This document shows, in pieces, positions 13,301 through 23,813 of a stretch of 52,062 nt of DNA. Position 1 is the first letter of the stretch; every line of letters starts with the position of its first letter. Both the position numbers and the translations under genes were made by a program. Source of the stretch: Nephromyces sp. MM_2019 (taxonomy: Eukaryota; Apicomplexa; Aconoidasida; Nephromycida); assembly GCA_015657535.1 (NCBI GenBank), contig JADHZB010001058.1, positions 1-52,062 of the forward strand, written 5' to 3'. Under the pieces are notes generated by a model. The model saw only the letters and a list, made by a program, of their open reading frames with translations, did no database searches and was not told the DNA's origin.

Positions 13301-14879
13301 ATTTTGGCTATACACATCTGTTTAAACCTCTATTTTTTAAAATTGTGTTTGTTTTTAGATATGTGTGCTTGGATAAATATTTGTATATGGATAATTATAT
13401 ATATTTGTGTTGGCATGTGGATAAAATGAACATATATTTACACTTGGGTGTATCGATGAAAAATCAAGTTTTTGTTTGGAATGTACCTTAGCTAAACTTT
13501 CAACTAAGCTGTTAAAAAAAGCGAGCTATCTTTTAACTTCCCGCATCACGTGAAAATTTTAAAACATATAAATGTATACACATAACCAGATGTATATTGA
13601 AAGATTGCTCAACTCATTTCAATAAAATTATTTTTGTAACAACGATTTAGTGAAATAAAATTTAGAACTCTAATCTTACTGAATAATATTATAGAATAAC
13701 AACATTTAATTATTATTTTTATACTAATTTCTATACACAGCTCTGAGATATGTATACATATATACATATCTTGATAAATCCTAAACTTCAAAATACATAC
13801 TCAAATAACTCAACAACTATTAAATATTAAAGCAAAAGCCTTAAACACAAATCTAATTCAATATATATATATATATATATATATATGTATTATTTTTCTA
13901 CCACATTAAATGTTTGCACATTTTGGAAATTTATATTATACTAAAAAAATATTTTACAAAAATGTAGACTTTATAAAAGCTAGGAATATATTCCTATGTA
14001 TAAAGTGAATCAGAATTATCTTAGAAATTTATCTAAATAAACTTAAATCTAATTTAAATTCAACATTTCTTGAATTTATTTACAAGAAAAAAATTACATT
14101 GCAACAAGCTTAATTGTCTAACTTGTGATTTACAAAATTTAAATATATTAAACATAGTCTTGAATTCATATAAATATACCAATTATAATTTAATTTATTT
14201 AATACCAAAATTTGGGTTTATTTTCTATTTTAACCATTTTCATAGACATGGTAAAAATGATTTAGCTAATAGCTATTTCCAAATTAACATATATACATAG
14301 TTATATTTATATATATTTATTCATAATTTATATGTTATTTAAGCTTTACATAATACTCATTACGATTTGGTTACTCATTAACGCAATTGTGTTCTAGAAC
14401 ACATGTGACTACTTCGCTCAGTCATATATAGCAATGCTTGTTTAGGCATAATTTAATATAACAACAATAGACATATATATATATACATATATACACCAAT
14501 TATGTGCTAAAATATTTCACCTATATCATTATCCTATCCCCAAAACGCTTTCTCATCATAAATCTGCCCTACACACACAGATAAACATATGGTTTGATTA
14601 TATATCACCACACAAGCTCATTGTATATATAAATATATATATTGCTTGCTTAATACATCATTACGTGGACTCATTATAAATATATAAGCAAAGCTTGTTA
14701 TACATCTTCATATGTATATTCATGCAGATAAAAGCACACATGGGACTCCTTAGCACATTCCAGCTATAATAATAATAAAATATACACATACATAATTTGT
14801 TTATACCTTCTAAACTATCTCCACACATGCTACAAGACCAACACATCCTCGTACACATTTGTTAAATTTTCCTATCTAA
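10328..14879. other. 4.5-kb gene-free AT-rich region
   Basis: The longest gene-free stretch in the window. It is AT-rich with many A/T homopolymers and lacks the CA/TG runs that dominate 1-7,530. CA runs reappear after about 14,570. Small open frames at 12,890-13,084, 13,214-13,491 and 14,070-14,300 look random. A local GC-richer patch lies at 13,510-13,550 with a GTTAAAA...TTTTAAC inverted repeat. There is a TA run at 13,860-13,887. I see no tRNA, rRNA or known snRNA. Confidence 0.5.
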
Positions 14880-17800
14880 ATGGAGACGCCTGACTCAATC
14901 TCACTACTCCATGAGGCCCATGATGAATTTGTGTGTAGTTTTAGAAAATTAAATTCGTATTTTGAAAGCCAAAACAATTTCTTAAAAGGTGCCTATTGGA
15001 GCCCAGATGGCAAAGTTATATTAACCGCCAGTGAAGATGGCTGCCTGAGATTATATGCTAATCCTCAATACGGTAAATGACTGAACTCTTTATTACACAA
15101 ATAATTGTCACAGACACACAGTGTAGCAGATATTCCAACACTTGTACACAATTACACTTACAATCACACACGATTACATGATTACACACTCGTATGCAAA
15201 CTCACTCACACACCTCGACACTACAGACCTATACCTTGACTGGGTAACTCATACACAGCTTGAGATATGCTTAAACTTACATATAAGCTATTAACCCTCA
15301 TACACCATTATATGGGGATTTTAGACTCGTTCTTAAAAATACAATAACAAACTCACATATACATAAACGTGCACACAATGAGAATTTTTTTGGAATTGCT
15401 AAACTTACAAACTTATAGCCCATAATCAATGCACATCACATACATACACCTTTTCATATATATACGAATACATACTAACCTAGATAATAGGCATATCTAT
15501 GTAAACAAGTAAAAACGTTAACACATAAGAATTACACCTCACACACACAAGATTTCATATATCTGCAGACGCTTATACTCCTACTTATCTATCATATCTA
15601 TATGCAAAAACAAATAAAGCTACTTAGAAATAAACTGAAAAATTGCTTTCTTACTATCTTACTCACACACATACATTCACCTTAATATGTTTTCTCAAAT
15701 CAGAGGATACATCGGGATATACACCAAAAGTGGGTAAATTATTGCCTTGGTTACAAACAGAAGAAGGTGAAACAATTTTTGATTTTTGTTGGTATCCATT
15801 GATGAATTGGGCTGAACCAGAAACATGCTTTTATGCATCTACAACAAGAGGTCACCCTGTAAGTTATATACTTGTATTTACTTGTGTGTGTGTATGTATG
15901 TTTTTGGGGATATTGTAAATATGCATGTGTTTGTTTATAAGCAATTTAGCTTAGATTTTATATTTGTACACTTGCTTATATATGCCTATAATTGTTTCCA
16001 TGTTTATGCACACCCTTATGTTCACATATCAACATATATATATACATACATAAACACATTTGTGTGCATTTCTATTTTTTAATTTGTATATATTTGTTTT
16101 TGTATATTTTTATATACGTGTATAGTTTTCTATTCGTGTGCATTTATTATTTTTTGTATTTACGTATTGGAAGTGGATGGATAAACTGCTTGGACCTGAT
16201 GAATGTTTGAATACATAATATTAGTGCTATAATCTTGGGCTGTGTGTAAAATTTATGTACAACATATCACGTTATTTTTTATATAAGGCATACCCTCTTA
16301 ATATATATTTAATTGAACTATATAAATACGCTCAATTCTATCATAATTATACACACTTATTTTATTTCAGATTCACCTTTACAATCCCCTCACGTCTATT
16401 TTGTTATCCTACACATCTTTGGATGATGCAGAACAACACACACCCAATTATTCTATAGGGTTACACCCATTAGGTCACTCTTTATTTGGGGGATCATACA
16501 ATAAGGTTTTTGAATATAAGATTGATCGACCTGGAGGACCTTATAAAGTAAAAATATTTAGCTCAAATGTGTAGATTGCAATTAGAAGCTCCAATACAAA
16601 AGCCTATTTTTATGTTTAAATCTTACCTAAGAGATAAGAATATAAAAATGTGTATTATATGATTGATAACACACACTTTTATATACTTATTCCTATACAT
16701 ACACATTCATATGTATCTCATTACTATACTAATACCTTATACCTCTTATAAACACCCTATTATTTTATTATTATGTCCAAAGATACACAAACTTTCAACC
16801 CGTAAATCCAAAGACACCCAAAAAGGTATTATATCATCCTTTGCACACAATCTCAGCCTTAATTTGGTGGCGTGTGGATCGTATGCAAAATCTATATATC
16901 TCTATGACCCATATACTAAATTCTCATTAGTTGATATCTGCTTAGATTCAGACACAACATGGGGGGGTGTTACACATGTAAGTTTCATTTGAAAATTTCC
17001 AATACTTTGATACTACTATTTCTGAACGAGTTGAATGTGCATATTTTTTTAAATAAAATAAGGCGATTGAAATAATTGGCCTAGACCCCAGTTCAAATCG
17101 ATGTGTAACTTTTGAAGTACTAGGACTCATTTGAATGATAATTTTTGCTAAGCTATACACACATTAGAGACATTGTAAAATATATAAGGTATATACTACT
17201 TCTCTTTCATTTTTATATACATATACAAACTCAGTTAAAATGGTTGGGAGAATACCACTTGGCTAGTAGCCATCGCTGTGACAATTTTATACGCTATTGG
17301 GATGTACGCAAACCATCAGAAGTGTTGTTTCGATTTTATAGGCCAAATAGCACTCAACAAAGACTAGTTTTTGATACTTGTGGAGATACGCTCTACACAG
17401 GTAACATATTAAATATTTCTAAGCAGTGTGTTAAATTATAATGTGCATACACGTAGAACTACTAGAGCTACATAATAATATCATACCTTATATATATCAA
17501 AGATATGCATTATATGCACACACACCTCTTATATACACACATGCTCTTTGTATATGAAGTAGCACGCCTTATATATTTACTTCTCATTTATTCACACACA
17601 TCTTCTCCATACATTCATACAACTTTAGTCACGCCTACACACCTCTCACTTGAGCTACTACACCATACATTCGCACATACACCTTCTTAATATACTCTTT
17701 TTTATCCCCACATACTGAAACAAATAAATATATCTAGATAAGATATTTATATAATATGTTATATATTTATTAATGGATTTAGGAGACTCAACTGGCCACT

Positions 17801-18490
17801 TGTTTAAATATAACACAAAATCATTTCAATTCATATCAAGAAAACAAATCCAAAATAGCCCCGTTGTATCTGCTTCTATACATCCTTATCTACCCTTACT
17901 ATTAACCTCATCCGGCACCAAGTATCTTACCCACTTTCTTGAGGATACAAAATTCACACACGCACATATATACATATACATATACATACACTCAAACAGA
18001 TATACATACACACAAACATAATTATATATACATAAATATACACATACAAATATTCACATAAACACACATTCCAACACAAGTTCAAACACTGCAACAAGCA
18101 CTCTTATAATCAAGTACTATCACACATGCAAGCACCCACACACACAAATATACTTGCTATTTTTTGATCTTAGGATTCATATATGCATATACACACATTT
18201 TTTGTAGATCATTTAAGATGTTTGATGAAATAAGCACATCTGACTCTGATGAAGATGCTGGGGCTACAAATATACGACCTGGCAAAACAGCCACAAAAAG
18301 TTCTAGCTATTTAGATAATTTTGTACGTATTTGGTTTGATCCACTACTAAAGGATAGACCCACCAAAGCAACTTCTACACCCCAGGATGATATAGACACA
18401 CCTCAAGAGGATACATGTACACTCCAAGAGGATAAATACACACCCCAAGAGGAAACACACATAATTCAAGAGGGAATACATACACCCTAA
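14880..18490 (+). CDS. WRAP53: TCAB1/WRAP53-like WD40-repeat protein, 7 exons
   Basis: Predicted 435 aa, from exons 14880-15072, 15704-15858, 16371-16547, 16783-16977, 17235-17400, 17783-17921 and 18208-18490, all with GT-AG introns and matching phases. In animals this family binds the CAB box of small Cajal-body RNAs and telomerase RNA and guides their localisation. Family signatures in order: FLKGAYWSPDGKVILTASED, ETIFDFCWYPLMNWAEPETC, then IHLYNPLTS, the block ending LFGGSYNKVFEY, KGIISSF...VACGSYAKSIYLYDP, GGVTHLKW...RYWDVRKP, QQRLVFDTCGD and SIHPYLPLLLTSSGTK. The C-terminus has an acidic segment and a NFVRIWF motif matching the family end, followed by a lineage-specific TPQED-type repeat of eight to nine residues per unit. 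Introns carry CA runs. The assignment to this family is strong; the RNA partner is unknown here. Confidence 0.88.
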
Positions 18491-18515
18491 AAGGATAAAA
18501 GCACTCCATAATACT
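18360..18515 (+). repeat. 24-27-nt tandem repeat encoding the TCAB1 C-terminal tail
   Basis: Five to six copies of a unit centred on ACACC(C/T)CAAGAGGATA encode (T/S)TPQ(E/D)D-like blocks. The repeat continues past the stop codon. The TAA at 18488-18490 occupies the place of a repeat CAA (Gln) codon, and another AAGGATAAA copy follows it directly. Confidence 0.75.
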
Positions 18516-19436
18516 AACCTCCCCCCCACCCCATGAAATACTCACCTACTTATAAAGTATATATACGCATGTAGATTCCAAGAGGATATAAACAAGCTAC
18601 AAGTAATTTCAAATAATTAAAATAGGGCATACTTTTTAAATATAAAAATAAAATAAATGTAAATAAATAATAGGGGGCAAAACTATTGACTTCTTAATCA
18701 TATCATCATAAAAAAATGAATGGTACGTATTTATTACTAATCTATAATTTTATCCTGGGGATGTTTCTTACACACAGTTTACTTATTATTATTAGTTGAA
18801 CCCTAAATAGCCCATGTGTATCTAGTCAATTCAGGTACTATAATAATCGTATTTGTGCAATGTAAAAAGCAATTAAATATTTCTTTGCAAATGATAGTCA
18901 TGATAAATATCAATTTACACACAAGACATAAACTTTGATATAATATCTTATAATCGAATTACCTTGCTAACTATTTAGAGAATTATATAAATAATTAAAT
19001 CAAAAGGTTTAATTTTGAGTTGAAGTTTTGATAAGTATAAAGAGTTTGTTAACTTTGTAAATCCTTATAATAATTTGATACAAGAAAGTTTTTACTCGAA
19101 AGTTGGGAATGGCTAGTGAGTTTTGAAAAAGGATAGAAAACATTTCATTTTTTTCAAAATTCTATTTTGTGATTCATATAAATAAATTTATATTTTAGTC
19201 TAATTGTTGTGTGTGTGAATTTCAAGAATATAGAATTACAACATAAACACATAAATCAATATATTTGACCAACAAGGTATACTGAAGAATTTCGTTTTAT
19301 ACAAATCTATAAAACTCTCTTATACACACATGCAAACTATGTAAAGCGCAACATGAATCCCCAGACCTTCATATTTTCGTCCTAGTAACAGACATTAAAG
19401 ATAAGAGTTAGGGTTAAATCATCTTTTTCTGAAAAT
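18491..19436. other. Convergent intergenic region
   Basis: About 0.95 kb between the 3' ends of the WD40 gene (+) and the eIF3h gene (-). It is AT-rich with a C-run near 18,522-18,531 and a stray AAGAGGATATAAAC copy of the upstream repeat near 18,580. I found no coding sequence. Confidence 0.5.
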
Positions 19437-20935
19437 TTATTTGGAGTTGCTTTTAGCCAGTAAAAACATTTTTGCTAAACTTTCACTAGTAACAGTTTTA
19501 ATTTCTTTACATTGATTAGATGAGTTATAACTTAATAGAAGAGAATTGAGTTGGCTAGGAGGATCGATTTGCATAGACAAAGGACCTGTCATCTCAAGTT
19601 GTATTGGTTCTTCACCTATCAACTTCCTTTGTTCATTTTCAAGTTTATTTCGTTCGATAACTTGTTTTTGATAGTACATCAGTTGAACATGTTCACGTTG
19701 ATACTTCTGTAGTATGTCTTGTTCTTCCATCAAATTTTCAAGGCTAGATGTTAAGGAGATCAAATTCTTTTCTAAATATTCATTGTGGGCTAGTTCTAAT
19801 GTATCAAAATAAGCTAAATTTTGGTATGGATCGCCCATAGCCCAATCATAAAGATATGCATGAGTAAGTGGAGCATTCTTAATAATTATAGGGATCTCAA
19901 CTAATATCTCATCCGCTTGTAATTCGTTGTAACGTTTTGAGTCACTAGAGCTATGATAAATAGACAGGAAACGGTCAGAGACATGGTATGCTTTGAATGC
20001 CATACGACCCGCAGCATTTAGAAGAGGGTCTGGAAAGAAAAATAAAATTTTTAAATTGAATTTTTGTGGAACAAGTGGGATGGCGAATAGCTAATTCAAG
20101 ATATATACAAGCTTAATTTGAGAGAAAGATATCTGGGGGCATTCGCAGTAACTTATATTGAATGGGTTATGAGCTTTAGCAAGTGTTTTATTAATTAAGA
20201 GAATCTTGAAGAGAATGCTAAAGTCAAGGTTATATTATATAAATTAGTATTCGAACATGTGAGATTAAGTTAATGTATTCTATGCTTATTCTGCCATAGA
20301 GTAAGTTTGTACAAATTGTTCTTTACACCCTCAAATCTAAACTAACCAAATCCAAGTAAGATAGCTTTATCAACAAGGTCTTGATAAAGTACTAAACTTT
20401 CTATGATTTCCTTATTCTTAAGATCACCAAAGCTTAGCGTCTGGTACCAGCCAACAGTGAAGCAGTCGATATTTACATCATGCATCAATTCTGTCATTTT
20501 GTCTTGATATTTCTCAAGTTCTTCTTCCACACGTTCTTCTATATCTACATTGGATAGCTTTTCTTTGAGTAGATTGGCGGTTATGTCCTCTTTTCGAGGG
20601 AGTGGGAAGCAGTTGGTGACTTCTAGCTTCTCCTGGTTGTCTAACCCAAGGAGTTGACCATTTACAGAGCTTGGATAATTTTCACGGCAGTGCTTTATTA
20701 CTTTGACCATAACAAGACTGTCAATTTCTACTACCTTTAGTTTCACAGGCGCTGGGGGAGCAGCATGTTCTGCGTTTAAGCTATTTGCCAAAGCGGCTGC
20801 TCTTTCGCTTGATTTTGGAGTGATGGCTGGTTTATCTGTTTTTGCCTTTCTCTTTGAACCAAATGATGCTCTCCAAATCTGCTTAGGCTTCTCAGCAGGT
20901 GGGGCATCTGAAGTTGTTGCTGGTTGCTCACTCAT
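19437..20935 (-). CDS. EIF3H: Translation initiation factor eIF3 subunit h, 2 exons
   Basis: Predicted 393 aa from complement(19437-20029, 20347-20935). The single intron has GT at 20346 and AG ending at 20030, joined in phase to give [20 protein letters not shown]. Residues about 65-200 form an MPN domain of the non-catalytic type ([19 protein letters not shown], then NGQLLGL and VTNCFPLPR), without a JAMM zinc site, as expected for eIF3h. The C-terminal half is a helical region with a coiled coil around [21 protein letters not shown] chose the Met at 20935 ([10 protein letters not shown]), because upstream in-frame Mets add a hydrophobic stretch foreign to the family. The N-terminus is a short lysine/alanine-rich extension. 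It acts in the eIF3 complex on the 40S ribosome. Confidence 0.88.
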
Positions 20936-21832
20936 ATTTGATAAAAAAGAATAATTGTAGTGGAAAAGAAGAAGAGTAAAGTATATGGAGGATGAAGTAT
21001 GACCTAATTCGTGAAAGTTGATGGAATCATATGTATATAGAGATTCTTCCAATGGAGTTAGAACCGAAGAAAAATTACATATACACCTTGTTGTACGATT
21101 ATAATAATGTAATTAAACGGTGTATATACATCAAATATATCTTATCTATAATTATATGCATACATGCTTAAGTAATTATAATGTAGTTGTGTGAATGTGA
21201 ATAACTCATAATGAACAAATGCTTTCATTAGAATTTTTTTTGCATAATTTAGTCTAGAGTTATGTAGCATTTCACCTACCGTAGCAAGATTAGCTGTGTT
21301 GATTAATTAGTATGCTCAGTCTCAGCAGAGGTATTTTTTGCCTTTCACGTACTGTGTGTATGTTTGCCTTATTTCATGTAGCATGCGTGCATGCTTGTTG
21401 CACGTCTTTTATGGCTATAAGTTTATGTAAGCTTCACATTTAGTATATTAGATCATGGTCAAAATATAGTTACAAATACTCCAAACTATCAGGTTTGCAT
21501 TCTAAATTTCTTGTTTATTTAGTATTAAACTGATATAAAGCATGGCTGTTAATCCACTATGGGAAGAAACTGGAGCCTTAGAAAATTTATCATGGCTTAC
21601 TTTTTAGCACAGCTTGTGTTTAATTTTTTCAAACTATGATTATTTCAGTGACTTTTTGTGTGAAAGTCGAATAGCAAAAAAAATTTCCTCACACATGGGA
21701 ATACCACAAACCACAATACTTTTGAATTTTTTTTTGCCAAGCTTTTTAATTAATCAATAACTTGTTAGAGAAAATAAATATTCCCCTTAACTTTAACAAG
21801 CTTAAGCTAGATAATGAAGATCACTAAATAAG
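20936..21832. promoter_or_regulatory. Divergent promoter region with GCATGC motif cluster
   Basis: A 0.9-kb divergent space between eIF3h (-) and the methyltransferase (+). It includes GCATGCGTGCATGC at 21381-21394 followed by TTGTTGCACG. TGCATG and TGCAC cores are typical binding words for ApiAP2 factors in apicomplexans. A 21-codon open frame at 21542-21607 (MAVNPLWEETGALENLSWL) looks mildly coding but has no clear partner exon. Confidence 0.4.
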
Positions 21833-22774
21833 ATGATTACAAACTTTAAATTAACCTTAATAGCCTTAATCTTAAATCACTTATCAATTGCTAATATCAT
21901 TAAGTGCCATAATCTAAATCCGAAATTATCTTCAGAAACTCGACATTACAAAACACTTGGTTATATAAACACTTTTAAATATTACAAGAAATCACTTTTA
22001 AAACCCTGCAAGCATTACAATGATACCCTCGTTGACTTTGAAACATACTTAAACTGCCAGGCTGATAATAACTTATTTCGAACCAATAGTTACCATCTTG
22101 ATAACAAAATCTACAACAAGCTTTCAAATATCGACATCAAATATAGCACCTTCGATAAGAAGATTTACAACGCACTTATAAAGTATAGCAAACTTGTTAC
22201 TGAAGCTAATCAATACATAAACCTTATCTCTCGACGAGATATAAAAAACATTTGGCCATCACATATTCTCCCCGCATTATCATTGTTTTTCTTTTTAGCT
22301 AACTTGGAGATCTTTAATAATCTAAAAACCTTTAATGCGCTCGATATAGGGACGGGTGCAGGACTACCAGGGTTGGTATTAGCAATTTGTATCCCAAATT
22401 CCAAATTCACACTAATAGACGCTCGTTCCAATAAATTAAAAGCTTTAAGCTGGATTTTAGAAGATTTAGGAATACAAAATGTCGAATTAGTTCATAGCAG
22501 GATAGAAAATGCACAAACACTACAAAACCAATTCCAACTTGTAACCAGTCGTGGGCTTACTAATTTAGATCGATTTTTTAACATTTCTAAACCATTCCTA
22601 ATTAAAGAGGATAAATCTATTGGATATATTTATATCAAAGGTAACGTTTGCAACACCGATCTACAAAATATTGGCTTAAACGATGATAATAGCCTTGTAA
22701 AGAATTGCAGTGAGATAATAAACGCATATAAAGGTGACAAATGCCTAATTTATGCAGAACCCAGAGCATTCTAA
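21833..22774 (+). CDS. rsmG: RsmG/GidB-like 16S rRNA (guanine-N7) methyltransferase, probably plastid-targeted
   Basis: Single exon, 313 aa. The C-terminal about 200 residues match the bacterial RsmG family, which uses SAM to methylate N7 of a guanine in the 16S rRNA 530 loop. Visible motifs: YINLISRRDIKNIWPSHIL (family N-terminal motif), ALDIGTGAGLPGLVLAI (SAM-binding motif I), KFTLIDARSNKLKALSWI, VELVHSRIENA and VTSRGLTNLDRF. Bacterial members are about 205 residues. The extra 110 at the N-terminus start with a hydrophobic stretch (FKLTLIALILNHLSIANII) and continue with a Lys/Asn/Tyr-rich segment. That is the layout of an apicoplast bipartite leader, so I infer action on the plastid ribosome; mitochondrion is the alternative. 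The ATG at 21833 gives the leader directly. Confidence 0.87.
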   Translation: MITNFKLTLIALILNHLSIANIIKCHNLNPKLSSETRHYKTLGYINTFKYYKKSLLKPCKHYNDTLVDFETYLNCQADNNLFRTNSYHLDNKIYNKLSNIDIKYSTFDKKIYNALIKYSKLVTEANQYINLISRRDIKNIWPSHILPALSLFFFLANLEIFNNLKTFNALDIGTGAGLPGLVLAICIPNSKFTLIDARSNKLKALSWILEDLGIQNVELVHSRIENAQTLQNQFQLVTSRGLTNLDRFFNISKPFLIKEDKSIGYIYIKGNVCNTDLQNIGLNDDNSLVKNCSEIINAYKGDKCLIYAEPRAF

Positions 22775-23813
22775 TTATTATTTATAACTTACACATGTAT
22801 ACTCATAAAGACATTACTTAAGACACCTGAGCATTTGCTTTTGCTGCGATTTACATTTCCTTTCCTACTTAACTTTATTGATTTAATAATTCATATGTAA
22901 GTTTTATTATAAAATGCAACTGAATTTGCTTTTATATAAGTATTTAAAATAAATACAACTACATAGTCTCTGGATAATGTGAAAATTACTCACTTACAAC
23001 CTTTTTTAGACTTGCTTTTCTTACAAGTATACTTTTAATACAGATCTTTTGTGCGCAAAATATACAAATTGTTGAAAAAAGCTATATAAGATTTGATGAT
23101 TTAATCTTTTGAAACATAAAAATGAAAAAGTACTACTTAAAAATGAAATTCCTAGAAAACAATACCCAACCCATAATATGTAACTTTTAGAATATCTTAC
23201 CTAATATTTGACAATTCTTTACATATAGTTTACCTACCCTCTATGACTCAATTTTAAGATTAATGCGTTTCAAAAATTGATATTTCAAGGGTCAACATTC
23301 TTGCTTATTCATTATAGGTTTACTGAACATTTTTGTTTTTAAAGGGGTGGTTTAATGAAATGTATGGCGGGTAAAAGGTGGTATTGTAACCTTTATTTAA
23401 GATTTTTTCAAAAATGTTGAGAAAGTTTCCAAATTGCTGAATAAAATTTAAAATTTTGATCAAAAATTTTAGCTTAGCTCAATCATCCAATTACAGCTAA
23501 AAAAGATTCCAAAAATGAGCTCATAAAATAAATCGAATGAAAGTTTTCAAAATTGTTTGATCAAGAATTCAAACTTAAGAAATGGGTTTTAAAAATTGAA
23601 ATAAGATCAGCTAAATAATCCCAAACTGTTACTTTTGTTTAATTTATATCAAGATTATAATATATATGAAAGTAAAGCTTCTGTAGCAATATTAGTGTCC
23701 ACATTGAATTATTGGGATTTTTAAAAACGTGAATTGTTAAGGTACTTAGGTACATGTTAATTATCTTTTCAAACCAAAAATTCTTATATATACTATTAAG
23801 GGGGATACCTAAT
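22775..23813. other. Convergent intergenic region
   Basis: About 1 kb between the methyltransferase (+) and the chaperone gene (-). AT-rich with no repeats of note. The open frame at 23,639-24,079 (-) overlaps the chaperone's 3' end in another frame and is a shadow. Confidence 0.5.

Noticed and set aside
12890..13491. Plus-strand frames of 60-71 codons
   Set aside because: Composition is random AT-rich, with no partner exons, no domain and no splice consistency.
17063..17116. tRNA T-loop-like GTTCAAATC within a TCAB1 intron
   Set aside because: The flanking bases do not form the five-pair T stem and no acceptor stem or anticodon arm can be folded.
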